Positions 1 through 11,377 of a stretch of 64,000 nucleotides of DNA are shown piece by piece. The position numbers and the translations under genes were made by a program. The notes below the pieces were generated by a model, which searched no databases, was not told where the DNA came from, and saw only the letters and a list, made by a program, of their open reading frames with translations. Within the stretch, counting starts at the first letter, position 1. Each line of letters begins with the position of its first letter. The stretch comes from Sabellastarte sp. h YS-2021 (taxonomy: Eukaryota > Annelida > Polychaeta > Sabellida > Sabellidae): assembly GCA_964017235.1 (NCBI GenBank), contig OZ024929.1:111833793-111897792 (forward strand), written 5' to 3'.

Positions 1-354
1 CTCTGTATTAATACTCTTGCAGTATCTCTCATTGGAATGTGTTTGTTTGATAGTGTACATTTTGTTACAGGTTATTTTTGTAAATATAGGTACCTTTAGA
101 AACGACAAATTAATATTTCAACTTTTGTATTGTGTACTGTTGCTTATATTTTCATATCTATGCTGATATTTTTGGCAGACTTGTTTACTTTGTTTAATTA
201 CATATTTACAGTCAACTCTTTAAAAGGCATTATTAACAGCTGCCTTTCTGTGTCAAGTCACCATAGTAGATTGATTTCACATTTGTATGCATCTTTAAAG
301 ATGCCATGTTTCCCACTGTGTGTTTAAAAATATAAATTCAATACTTTGAATATA
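1..354. other. No gene recognised; possible 5' flank of a LINE
   Basis: This AT-rich stretch contains only short open frames with no recognisable domain. It lies directly upstream of the endonuclease reading frame of a Tx1-like LINE and could hold the end of its ORF1 or its leader, but nothing in the sequence proves that. Confidence 0.4.
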
Positions 355-3300
355 TACTCTTTAAATGCTAGGGTTTGTCTGATAAAAATAAAAGAGTTGC
401 TGTATTTTTGTGGCTGAAATCAAAAGGTTCCGGAATATTTTTTATCCAAGAAAGTCACTCTCTTTCACTCACAGAAACACAATGGAGAGATGAATGGCAA
501 GCTAAAAGAGAATTTGCACATGGTACAACGAATGCTAGAGGGGTTATGATTACTGAAGATATATCTATTGAAAAAATATTGAAAGGGCAACTTTGGCCGA
601 TTCTTGTTACTTGAATGTTTAGTCAGTGATTCAGAGTACATATTGATCAATTTGTATGCCCCTATAATTGATAAAAGATTTGATCAGAGAGCTTTTGGTG
701 AATATGTATATTCAAAATTAGAATCACATATTGGAAAATCCATGGTCATTGTAGGTGACCTAAATATTTGTCTTGATGATATTCCAAAGGGATTCAATAA
801 TTGCAACAAGATTTACTTAGACTCTTTACAAAAAATTATACACAACTTTGACATGGTAGACATTTAGAGGATCAAACATCCAGATGCGAAGAGATATACC
901 AGGCATCAGAAAACCAGGTTTGGTTTCACACAATCAAGAATAGACTATTTTTTAAATCTCTTGTCATCTTGAATTTATAGTTGTCACTACAGAAATTCTT
1001 CCCAGTATAAAATCAGATCATAGTTTATTAAAACTGTCGCGGACTTCCACAAAAGATCATATTAGAGGGAAAGGGCTTTGGAAATTTAATGCTAGTCTCC
1101 TACATGATAACGATTTTATCGATCTTATAAAAGATACTATAAATAATTCATTAGAGGACACTAAAACTTAGTCACTAAAGAGTTAACATGGGACTACTTG
1201 AAATGTCGCATGCATAGGTGTAGGACCTGGGGGGGCAGCGGGGTCGGAGATATCTTTTTTTGCCCCCCAACTTTTGCAATAGAACTAAATTCCAATTTTG
1301 AAGTTTATGTAAATTTTCACAGGTAACTCAATAATTACACTTTTACCCTATTCACTGCTCACATGTACGATTGTGTAAGCTACCATTTAAACTATAAAAT
1401 TTTTATTTTTTAATGATTTGTAAAAGGAACATTTTCAGTTAACCTGTCATGGAATTTGTAAAATTCTGTGAAACGTTTCACTTATGCAGATCAAAATCAT
1501 ACATATAGTAATCTTCTACATTTAATTTACCATATTGCTAATTATTTAGAACTTAGACATGTAGTTTCAAATTCACACAGAGCAACGGTTTAGCACTGCA
1601 ACTTGTCAGCTGATAAGATTTTTCCCAGAAAACTCTTCTTTCTTTACTGTGTGTTTATTGGACCTAGCCAGTCCAATGATTATACACCCCCTTCAATTTG
1701 GGGATTAACCTTGCTAAAAACATATCTTGTATCAGCTCGGCACTTGAAGGAAAGGTCACATATTCTGGAAACATGTAGTCAATATATTAGAAATACCTTT
1801 CAAATGCAGAGGTGACTATATATATTTCTATACCCGGACAAGGTGGGGGAAACTTAGGATTAATGTCAGTCACATTGTCGTCACAAAGATTTCCTTTTGT
1901 AAAGGAACTTAAAAATATTTTAATTGGACCATTTGAATTTCTATATTACCTACATGCAATACATTCTGTAAAATTAACCAAAATTGTTAGACATCATAAC
2001 ATCCTAACAAAAGACTATAGTGAAATGTGATAATTAATTATTGTGAATCACACAAAATGGGTGCTACAAAATGGTCTGTTTAGGGATACAGATGTTGAGT
2101 TGGTGCAATATAATTTCTCACCCCCCCCCCAACCAAAAATTGCTCCCTACGCCCCTGGGCATACATACAGAAACTGTATTGTTCTCAATTAAAAAGAAAA
2201 AAAAATTAAAACAAAATCTACAAATTCTTGAGAAAAAACTTTCTAATCTGGAAGAACTCATCAAAATACTTCCTTAATCTAGAAAAAGCTTCTCAAAATA
2301 TAAGGCACATTCGCTCCTTAAAAATTGGTAACAAGGTTACATTTTATCTCAAACACATTCTAAATGAACAAAGGTCATATTATTGGAACCAATATACAGA
2401 TAAAAATGATAATTTGAATTCTGATTATGACAGATATTGTCAAAATATTGAAAACACTATTTCAAAATTTTGATTAGTAGTTGGGAGCTATGTGACAGGG
2501 AAATTGAGTTTGAGGAGATCTCAGAAGTTGTACAATCCCTTCCTAACAATATATCACCAGGACTTGATGGCTTCACAGCTGAATTTTATAATTTTTTGGC
2601 ATGAAATTGGAAGAATAGTTTATCAAACATATAAAGATGCTTTTAAAAAAGGCACACTTATTGGTAGTCAAAACCAAGGAGTAATACACCTTATCCCCCC
2701 AAAAGACAAAAAAATTGACTGTATTGAGCTCATGGCATTCTCTCTCCCTTTTAAATACAGATTATAAGATCATTGCAAAAGTTCTCAGCAATAGATTCCA
2801 CACATAACACTCTCTGAAATAATCCTGATCAAATTGGATATTTTAAAAATATCATTCTTGTGAAGAAAATACAAGACTGGTCTCTGATATAATGGAGCAT
2901 TACAAAATGTATAAACATCCTTGCATAATTCTTCTTACAGACTTTGAAAAAGCAATTGATACAGTCAGGTGGTCATTCATTAAAAACGCTATTAAAGTTT
3001 TATGGTTTTAGCACAAATTTTCAAAGATGGATCTCCTTACTGTATGCCGAGGGTGAAAGTTGTGTGACCAACAATGGGCATTTATCTTCTTTTTTAAATT
3101 GAACAGAGGCATACATCAAGGATGCCCAATTAGTGCCCTACTATTTCTTTTAGTTGCAGAAGTATCAGCTGTTTTAATACGTGAATCAAAAGAGATACAT
3201 GGTATATATGTAAATGAACGGGTAATTAAACTTTGTCAACTAGTGGATGACACAACACTTTTCTTGTCTGACAAACATTCTGTAAAAGCTGCTTTAGATA

Positions 3301-5216
3301 TTTTTGAGAATTTCTATAAATATTCTGGCTTGACATTAAACAAGTTAAAAACCGTTGCCTTTATTGTTCGGAATAAATGTATTAATCTAGAAAATAACAA
3401 ATGGGGTATTAAATGGACAACAAAGCCTTTTAAAACACTTGGTATCTGGTATGCTAATGATTTAACTGAAATGGTTTCTTTAAACACAAGTGCCAAAAGT
3501 GACACTATTTCATCCATAATCAATTCATGGCTTCCAATGAAATTAACCTTAAAAGGAAAAGTAACTGTAATTAAATCTCTAATTTTGCCCCAAATTCTGC
3601 AATTAGCCTCGGTCCTACCATTAAGCAAAGTCATGTATAATGACTTTTGACCAAAAAATCTGTAATTTTGTATGGAATAACAATAAGCATCTTGTGTCCA
3701 AAGCTTCAATGTTACTTCCAATTGAATTAGGTGGTCTAAAAATGATTTCAAGAAAATATGTTTGCAGTACAGCACACATCATGTTTATCAAAGATGGTGT
3801 AATGGCATCAAAGCTAAATGGAAAGTTCTTACAAAATTTTTAATGGGACTTAATGTACCTGAAATCTTTGATTAAAAGGGGGTTTGCTAACCTTTGATAC
3901 ATGCATAAGAACTGAATAATATAAAACTTTATTCTTGTCCTGGTTTAATTTAATCACAACAAAACCAGATAGGTTTAAAGATGTCTTAGCAGAGGATTTG
4001 CTTGCAAACCCCTTATTTACAACAGGTAACCAGACTTTCGAGACAGAGAATACAATAATTGAAAAGAGGTATTTTAAAAGTCTCTGACATCTTTCAAGAT
4101 GGGGAGAAATTAGTCTTGAACAAGGTGGCATTAGAAAGAAAATTTAATTTTTCTATAAATGATATTGAATACAATAGACTTATTAACTGTGTTTCTAAAA
4201 AGCTAAAGAATCTCCCACAGCATCCCATTATCCAAAAATTCTCTTCCACATAATTTTCAAGAAAATGTTTGACTGATATTACCAAAGTTAAATCTACAGA
4301 AGTGAATATGTTTTATGTCCTGTCTAACATTAAAACCCACACTAGTCAGGAAAAGTGGATTGAGTATTATCCATTTCTACATAATATTAATTGGACAGAC
4401 ATTTACTCACTCCCATCCAAAGTCACTATTGACACATACCTGATAACTTTGCAATTTAAAATTCGGCATAGAATTTATAATTGTAATTATAATTTATTCC
4501 TGTGGAACATTAAAGATAGCTCAGAGTGTGACATTTGTTCTGGTACTGATAATTTAGACCATTTCTTCTATTATTGTAAATTGGTTGAGTACATCACTGC
4601 AAGTAAATAGAAATTTATCAGTTTTAGAAGTCTTAATTATTTGGTGTGATGAATTCTGATAAATGTGAATACTATTAGCTGAATTTTGCCATTTTAATTG
4701 GAAAATATTTTATCAGCAAATGTAAGCAAAACTCAACAGAACTTTGCTATACTGGCTTTATAAAGGTCTCAAAAAATTGCCCTAAAAATTGATATATAGT
4801 AAAAGAGGTAGAGAGAGTCTATTCAATGAAAGGTTTATACAGTAAAAATACGGTATTAGTAAAAAAAGTATTATGGAAAATATTTAACTATAAAGATGCA
4901 ATATTTCAGCCTTACTAGCAAAGTGAATGTAACTGTTTAACTATAAAATACAGTATTATGTTAAAATGGTCTGGTTATATTATGCATATCTGTCACTGAA
5001 AGTCAAGTTTCGTCAGATACATGTTATTTGTAGTATGTAAAAAGTAACCGCATAATGCAGAGCAGTAGTTTCAGTTTGTTTTTGGTTATTTTTGTTTGTT
5101 TGGTACAATGAAGTCTATAATTCAACTTATTTTGTATTGTAACCTGTACTTTGTAGATATGTTATGCTCACAAAATGAACCAACAGTTTGTACATAATAA
5201 TAATATTAATAAAAAA
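355..5216 (+). mobile_element. Degenerate Tx1/L1-like LINE, copy 1
   Basis: Decayed non-LTR retrotransposon. The reading starts with an apurinic endonuclease domain (after about 360: RVAVFLWLK, then FFIQESHS; later GDLNICLD near 770). It continues through a coiled linker to reverse transcriptase (about 2490-3650: RGIHQGCPISALLF, QLVDDTTLFLS) and a C-terminal CX2C...H...C zinc knuckle (CDICSGTDNLDHFFYYC, about 4527-4575). The frame is broken by many frameshifts and stops, so it is a pseudogene. The catalytic position reads VDD where the sister copy at 13711-17384 has ADD. The 3' end (about 5130-5216) has the same GTAACCTGTAC box as the sister copy, followed by an A-rich tail. A MITE interrupts it at 1216-2158. 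The clade call rests on familiar Tx1/L1-type motifs (RPLSLLNIDYKIIAKVL in the sister copy). Confidence 0.85.
1216..2158. mobile_element. Non-autonomous DNA transposon (MITE) inside LINE copy 1
   Basis: The LINE alignment to its sister copy breaks after about 1215 and resumes at about 2160. The insert is flanked by an imperfect 8 bp duplication, GCATGCAT at 1208-1215 and GCATACAT at 2159-2166. Its ends are imperfect inverted repeats (left AGGTGTAGG, right reading inward AGGGGCGTAGG), each followed by a G run. No transposase is visible. An 8 bp duplication suggests hAT type, but the ends are too diverged to be sure. Confidence 0.55.
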
Positions 5217-5229
5217 ACAATTCTAAGTG

Positions 5230-5320
5230 TTTAATCATGCCACATGCCAAACAAAAAGAATATATTGTTCGATCTAGTGAGAGCGCTAGTGCCACCTGGC
5301 GCGTGAACAGTACAATACCA
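5230..5320. repeat. Remnant of a DIRS-type terminal repeat
   Basis: The order CATGCCAAACAAAAAGA, a gap of about 45 bases, then GCCACCTGGCGCGTG matches the order in the ITR of the DIRS element at 13575-13665 (CATGCGCCAAACGAAAAAGA, then GCGCCACCTGGCGAGTG). No DIRS coding sequence adjoins it, so it is probably a solo or truncated end of a related family. The match is by eye and short. Confidence 0.4.
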
Positions 5321-5877
5321 GTATGGGCCACAGCATAGCTCAGGACATTTTTTTTAATGTTTAGTGGGGCCAGCATTACAGGTGAGATATGCATCTGTCA
5401 ACTACTGTCAAGATGTATTAACACAATAAAATGGCAGTGGCCATATTTATAAATCCTTAACACTACTTACTCAATATTTGTATTATTGAAAAAAATCTGA
5501 GCCATTTTGTTCATTATGCATTCTGTTTAATGAAATGATGTATACGCTTATTTTGGTTTCCAATGCAAACAAAAACACTCTTAATTGAATTGCATCATTA
5601 CCGACAAAAGAAAATAACATTGATTAAATTCTATCTGAAGAAATATACAATACTTGGGGTGTTTCTTAGGAGCTTGTCAGGCTAGATAATACCCAACCAG
5701 ATTATTTGGTATATTCCTGTAATTTCAAAATATCTAGCTGTAGTAATCAACTTTGAAATGGAGAATGGTTTTTAAACAAGTTTCATACCAGGGATGTTTG
5801 GGCTGTTATGAACCCATTTGTATATATATCAAAGTTTTTTTCTTTTAAATGAATTAAAAACCACTAATAACATGCAA
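5321..5877. other. Intergenic, nothing recognised
   Basis: No coding domain, tandem repeat or terminal inverted repeat was seen here. Base composition is like the surrounding AT-rich DNA. Confidence 0.5.
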
Positions 5878-7296
5878 TCAGTGCCCGTGAACAGGCTCTG
5901 TGTCAGCTGATTGTGTCTTTGAGTTTCAGAGTAGAAGTACTGAAATACTGCAACTGCATTTTTTTTTACTTACAACTAATTTACTCAACAGTGAGAATCT
6001 CAAATTAGCTTTTGCTCAGCCATCGAATGAGTTACAGGTCTTCAATTTTTCCTGATCCAAAAGTAGGTGAATAACAAATTTAAACAAAATTCTCTAAGAG
6101 AAATAGTTTTCAAGTTACAATTGATTTACATAACATTAAAAAGGTAAGAGTAGCTATTGCACGGTTATGCAATGAGCTATAGGTCTACAATTTTAATATG
6201 TTATAGCTGACACAAAAGTAGCTGAATAACATATTCAAACAAAATACTCTAAATGCAATAGTTTTCAAGTTATAACTGATTTACGCAACAGTGACAACCT
6301 CAAAGTAGCTATTGCCCACCTATGAATTAAGCTACAGGTCTGCAATTACACTATGTCATAGCCGATCCAAAAGTAGCTGAATAACATATTTAAAGAGAGT
6401 ACTATAAATGCAATAGTTCTAACTGATTTACTAACGTCAAAGTAGCTACTGCTCAGCTGTGAAAAATATACAGTCCGCAATTGTACTATGCTATAGCTAA
6501 CCCAAAAGCAGCTGAATAACATATTTATACAAAATTCTCTAAATGCAATAGTTTTCAAGTTAGAGCTGATTTACTCAACCATGATAACCTCAAAGCAGCT
6601 ATTACTCAGCTATGCAATGAGATACAGGTCTGCAATATTACTATGTTATAGCTGACCTAAAAGTAGCTGAATAACATATTTCTACAAAATTCTCTAAATG
6701 CAATAGTTTTCAAGTTATAAGTGATTGTACTCATTATGGAAGTTACTGAAAAGTAAAAAAAATAGCTATTACTCACTTAGCTATAGGGATAGACTCCCAT
6801 GTTACTCGCCATCTTGTAGCTATGAAAAAAGTAGCTGAACAACATATTTTAACAAAATGCTCTAAATGCAATACTTTTCAAGTTATAAGTGATTTAGTGC
6901 ATGATTTCAGTAATTTTAATGTATCAAAAATTATTTTAAAAATTCATAAACAAAATTAAGAGAGATCCTGGCCTGATACTCACACAAGGGAATCTACTAG
7001 TGGGATAATACATGTATGCAAGATAAGAGAGAAATCCTTGTAATAATCAAAGAAAAAATTGTGATAAAGTGTTGAAATTTTCACTCTTAGGGTGGGGTTA
7101 CCTTACTTGTAATGCCTCTGGGGAACAAATGAACAGATCTGCATGCCTTGAACACTTTTTCACCCTCGATAGATAAGGTATCTTTTAAAAAAACGGCATG
7201 GGACTTGTACTTTTAGAGAAGTTGTTCAAGTGGACGCCAATGTGTACGTCACAGAGTGATGCCATGTCAGCTGACAAATCAGCTGACATAAAAATG
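5878..7296 (-). mobile_element. Family B repeat element, copy 1 (short form, lacks D insertion)
   Basis: It begins with GTGCCCGTGAACAGGCTC, a decayed form of the perfect palindrome seen in the other copies, then TGTCAGCTGA. It holds about six ~155-160 bp units (AAGTAGCTGAATAACATATTT, CTCTAAATGCAATAG, AGCTATTACTCAGCTATG). A conserved tail follows (ACACTCACACAAG, GTGATAAAGTGTTGAAA, AAGGTATCTTTTAAAAAAA), ending in TCAGCTGACATAAAAA. The inverted TGTCAGCTGA/TCAGCTGACA pair at the ends is an asymmetric terminal inverted repeat. The palindrome is at the left, so by analogy with Helitron/Helentron ends the element reads on the minus strand. No protein is encoded. This copy shows the uninterrupted site where copies 2 and 3 carry family D. 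Confidence 0.7.
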
Positions 7297-7545
7297 AAGA
7301 ATATTATCTTTATACTTCAGAATAATGTAGTTCTAGTCATTAATTGCTGAATGCTTTTGAGATTGTCCACCCTGTTGTTTTGTAAAAAAATCAAATTTGT
7401 TCATATCGTTACATTTGTTAGGAATTTTTTCGGCTTAAAACTAAGGCTGAAATGGCAAAATCACTTTTAATATTTAGCCATTGTACTTGGCATACGTTGT
7501 CTCTTGTAATTCAGCTGGTTGAAAAATGTGTTGTCATTAAACTTG
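7297..7545. other. Short unassigned spacer
   Basis: No feature was recognised between the end of the family B element and the outer end of the DIRS element. Confidence 0.5.
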
Positions 7546-7890
7546 CAAATTTAATAAGTAAATTAAATTTTTATAAGTTAATACCCTATCCAATGGACAA
7601 TTGATAATCCGGTCAGCGCAGACCGGCCAAATGACAGAAAGTCATTTTATATGGCCTCACAGGCTGGCATTGTGCACTCGCCAGGTGGCGCATTGTACTT
7701 CCTTCCTGTCTAGACAGCATGTCGTCATAGCATCTTTTTCGTTCTAAACCTATTAGATCCATAGTAAGCTGATAGCGGGGTCGGTGGGAGGGTCTTGTGT
7801 GTCCATTGGATAGGGTATTAACTTATAAAAATTTAATCTACTTATTAAATTTGCAATTTTATTGCGTTAATACATCCTATCCAATGTACA
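7546..7890 (-). repeat. DIRS right ITR and internal complementary region
   Basis: Bases 7546-7605 are repeated in inverted form at about 7800-7853, separated by about 195 bases. Bases 7854-7890 (TTTTATTGCGTTAATACATC then CTATCCAAT) are the inverted form of the left outer end at 17440-17475. Together 7800-7890 spell the joined right and left ends, as expected of a DIRS ICR that templates the circular intermediate. This fixes the likely element limits at about 7546 and 17475. Confidence 0.75.
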
Positions 7891-8234
7891 ATTGCTGAAT
7901 AACTACCGTTTGGTTGGCGGGTAAGTTACTAGGGACTTAGATGAACTCATAAACTGAACTAACAAATTTTTCTTCCAGGCCTGGGTTGACCTTGTGGTCA
8001 GGAAACCCTTAACGTCATAGTCGGTTATAAGAGACCGGTTAACCGATCCAAACCGACTTACTCCCCCCCCCCCTATTTAACAGATCTGCTCATGAGGTAG
8101 GGGAACAGAGGGATGAGCTCAGTCCCATAAGAAGTAAAATAAACCTCCCTTTTTTTTGCTTCTTAAATACATGTACAAACTATTCACATATGTACAACTA
8201 TTTACATATGTACAGAATCTCCTCTATTTCTGGG

Positions 8235-9261
8235 TTATTTGTGGATCTGCTGGGCAGCCACTACAGGCCCCAGATGGTAGAGCTCTGAATCAGCCCAAGC
8301 CACATCCTTCACATAGAATTGTGTGAAAGTGTTACGAGACTTCCAGTGGCAGGCTGATAAGATCTGTTCTAAGGATACTCCCGACTGGAAGGCCTTGGAA
8401 GCAGCAAAGGCCCTCACATCATGTGCCTTGACCTGGTGTAAAGAGTGGGCCTCCTGATCAGAGAGCTCATAACATAGGATCACTGTTTGTTTGATCCATG
8501 AGGAAATCGTGGCAGGTGAGATATCTTTGTCGAAACCTTTCTTGAAGGAGACAAAGACCAGCTCCTTATTCTGCCTGAGGTCCTGTCCAAATAGTAGCGC
8601 AAGGTTCTGACCGGACAGAGGGACCTGTCAGACTTGAGGGATCTATCCAGAGTTGGGGCCAGGGCTGGAATAACCACTGGGGCCACACTATCTGGACCCT
8701 CTTTAGCCAGCTGATTTTTAGAAAGAAAGCTGGGTGATGGGTACAGTGACACCTTGGACCAGTCAGACTGGTGTCTGATGTTTTTGTTTTGCCAAGCATG
8801 TATCTCACTTCTGCGTTTGCCCGACCCAAGGGCCAAGAGGAAAACTGTCTTGAAAGTCAAATGCTTCAAGGAGGCCTCTTTAATCGGTTCAAAGGGAGCC
8901 TTTGTTAGCTGGTGTAAAACCAAGGAGAGGTTCCAGTGAGATTTTCATCTTTGCTGATGTTAATGGATGAATTTCCCAATTTATCAGCAATGGCAGACCT
9001 GTAACCATCAATGCTGCTGGGCTGCAATTTCCTGTCCTGAAACAGGTACATAAGGAAGTCAGCTACTGACTTCACAGGGGGTGCCCTGAAGTCCACCTTA
9101 TTAGTGATGCACCACTTTGTAAAAATGGTCCACTTTGCCTCAGACTGATCTGGTTGATCCCCTTTGAGGAGCGTCAATTCTTGCTGCCACTGCCTCAGAG
9201 AAACCTTGCTCCTTGATTGCTGAGGCTCTAGGAGCCATGCATGGAGATTTGGGTTTGTCAA
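8235..9261 (-). pseudogene. DIRS tyrosine recombinase (frameshifted)
   Basis: In intact relatives this protein joins the circular cDNA into the genome by strand exchange through a catalytic tyrosine. The N-terminal core-binding part is at 8905-9261 (TKWCITNKVDF, VADFLMYLFQ). The first catalytic arginine lies in LALGSGKRRSEIHAW (8480-8923). The HxxR box is HDVRAFAASKAF and the nucleophile is probably Y in FTQFYVKDV (8235-8483). The three segments are in different frames with at least two frameshifts, so no functional protein is expected. It sits directly before the ICR and right ITR, the normal DIRS position. Confidence 0.8.
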
Positions 9262-9288
9262 ATTTCTGTGAGGGATCTGGTTGAAGGG

Positions 9289-11330
9289 TTATGTCGGCAG
9301 ATTGGGTAGAATTGGCAGGCTCAGAGGAATTTGACTGAACATGGCCACTAGGTCCCAAAACCAAGTCATGTTTGGCCACCCGGGGGCAATCAGGATTATC
9401 CTTCTGCATGGGGTGTCCTGCAACTTCTCCACCACTTTGCCCAATATGGCTGCTGGTGGGAATGCGTACGCATCCAGATCGTCCCATGACAGACTGAGTG
9501 CATCCACTGCAGTGGCCATGGGGTCCGGTACTGGTGACACGAACTGAGGCAACTTATAGTTGAACCTGGTGGCAAAAAGGTCTATCTGAGGCCAGTGCCA
9601 CCTGCTGCATATTGTTTGAAAGACCACTGGAAGGAGAGACCACTCTGGATGGTCTGGCCTAACCTGGATAGCTTGTCTGCTACCACAGTCAGTCGGCCTG
9701 GAATGTGTCGGGCTTTGATGGACACTCTTGATGGATTTCTGGTGCACCAGGTCAAGATTCTCCACAGTAGAGCACAAAGTGTGCCTGACCTCATGCCCCC
9801 TTCCACTACTGTAGTGTTGTCTGTTGCTATCAGTACTATCTTGTCTGAGCAGAAATCTTGGAACTCTTTTAAAGCTAGAAAGACTGCCATCAGTTCTAGG
9901 TAGTTTATATGTAGTTTGCTTTCCGGCAGGGACCAGGTTCCTCTTGCAGTGCGTTCGTTTAAGTGAGTGCCCCACCCTTCTGTTGATCCGTCTGTAAAAA
10001 TTTACAGAGCATGTTTTACTGGGTGTAATTGTTGACCTGTGAGTACATTCTTTTCTTCCAGCCACCATTGCAAACGCGGGTGTAAGGAATTGGAATCACC
10101 TTTTCTAGGGATTCCGGTACTCTCCAATTGTTTTTCAAATGCCATTGTATTGGTCTCATGTGGAGACGTCCCAGATGAACCTGTTTTTCCATGGCTGTTA
10201 ATAAACCTATCAAGGACATGAACTCCCGGACCGGACAAGTCACTAGGGAGAGCAGTTCCAGTATTTTGTCTTGAAGGTTCTGCCACCGGTCCGGTGTAGG
10301 TCAGACCCGACCAGACTTGAGGTCGAACTGGTAACCTACAAAGTTGAAAACCTGCTTGGGTTTCAGTTCTGATTTTTCTACATTCACCAGCCAACCAAGA
10401 TCTTGACACATTTTCACTCGTATTTGGGTATGCTGGAGACAAATTTGGTGGGACCTGGCTCTCACCAACCAGTCGTCTAAGTACTGGTGGATCCTTATAC
10501 CCTTGTGTATGGCCATCAGTTTCACCTCTTTTGCTACCACAGTGAACTGCAAGGGCACTGTGGACAGACCAAAGGGCAGTGCCTTGAATTGGTAAGTCTG
10601 ACCCTGGACATGAAATCTCAAGTATTTCCTGGACTGTTCCTGTATTGGTATATGGAAGTAGGCATCTTTGAAATCTATTGAGGTGACCCACTCCCCTTGT
10701 TGGAGGGATGTCCTGATGGTTTCCGGTGTCTTCATTTTGAATTTCTCCACCTTGAGGAAGAGATTTAATTTGCTCAGATCTAGTATAGGTCTCCATTTGT
10801 TGTTGGGCTTTGGGACCAAGAATAGTCGGTTGAAGAACCCTAGAGATGTCTGATTTTGGACCAGTTCTACTGCGTTTTTGTCTAGAAGCTGATGTAATGC
10901 CTCCAACAGGTAGCTGTTCCTGTGGGGATTGACATAACAACTTACGGCTGTGGGATACCTTGTCAGCTTTGGCCGGATCCGAAAGGGGAGGGAGTAGCCC
11001 TCTCTCAGAATTTGAAGCACTTTCGGACCGGTACCCAGATCCAGCCAAAATTGCCAAAAGTTTTGAAGTCTCGCCCTTACAGGCAGATTTTGTACAGCAT
11101 TTTTGACATTTGCTACACAATTTGCACAAGACAATTGAGTGACACAAGAAACACCTTTCACATATTTTACTTTGTACTTGCTTTGAAAGGGATAACAAGC
11201 TGCTGACCCAGGACTTCTTTCTTTTGCGAAAGCCCAGGTGCAGTATGAACAGAAGGTACAACATTTAAGTTTACAAAAGTGTCTGTGAATTGTCTCTGTA
11301 CTGGAACTTGGCTCCCGGCTAGCAGTCATT
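9289..11330 (-). pseudogene. DIRS reverse transcriptase / RNase H / linker domain (frameshifted)
   Basis: Reverse transcriptase motifs run on the minus strand from about 11000: WRPILDLSKLN, SIDFKDAYFHIPI, LPFGLSTVPLQF and the active site YLDDWL. After a frame change there is the DIRS-typical REFMSLIGLL and GRLHMRPIQWHL (10016-10243). RNase H follows (FLALKEF, IATDNTTVV, ARHIPGRLTVVADKLSR at 9582-9890). Then comes the region DLFATRFN, PVPDPMA, VDALSLSWDDLDAYAFPP and LIAPGWPNMTWFWDL (down to 9289), common to DIRS elements downstream of RNase H. Several frameshifts separate these blocks. The RNase H block has lost residues between TTVV and the next helix. Confidence 0.82.
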
Positions 11331-11377
11331 CTTGTGAACTTGTAAAACAATGATTGTCATTTGTACGACTGCTGGCC

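Noticed and set aside
3314..3775. 153-codon minus-strand frame
   Set aside because: It lies antisense to the reverse transcriptase reading of LINE copy 1 and has no family match.
10002..11264. 420-codon minus-strand frame overlapping the DIRS RT
   Set aside because: Most of it is in the wrong frame relative to the RT motifs; only short parts carry DIRS sequence after a frameshift.
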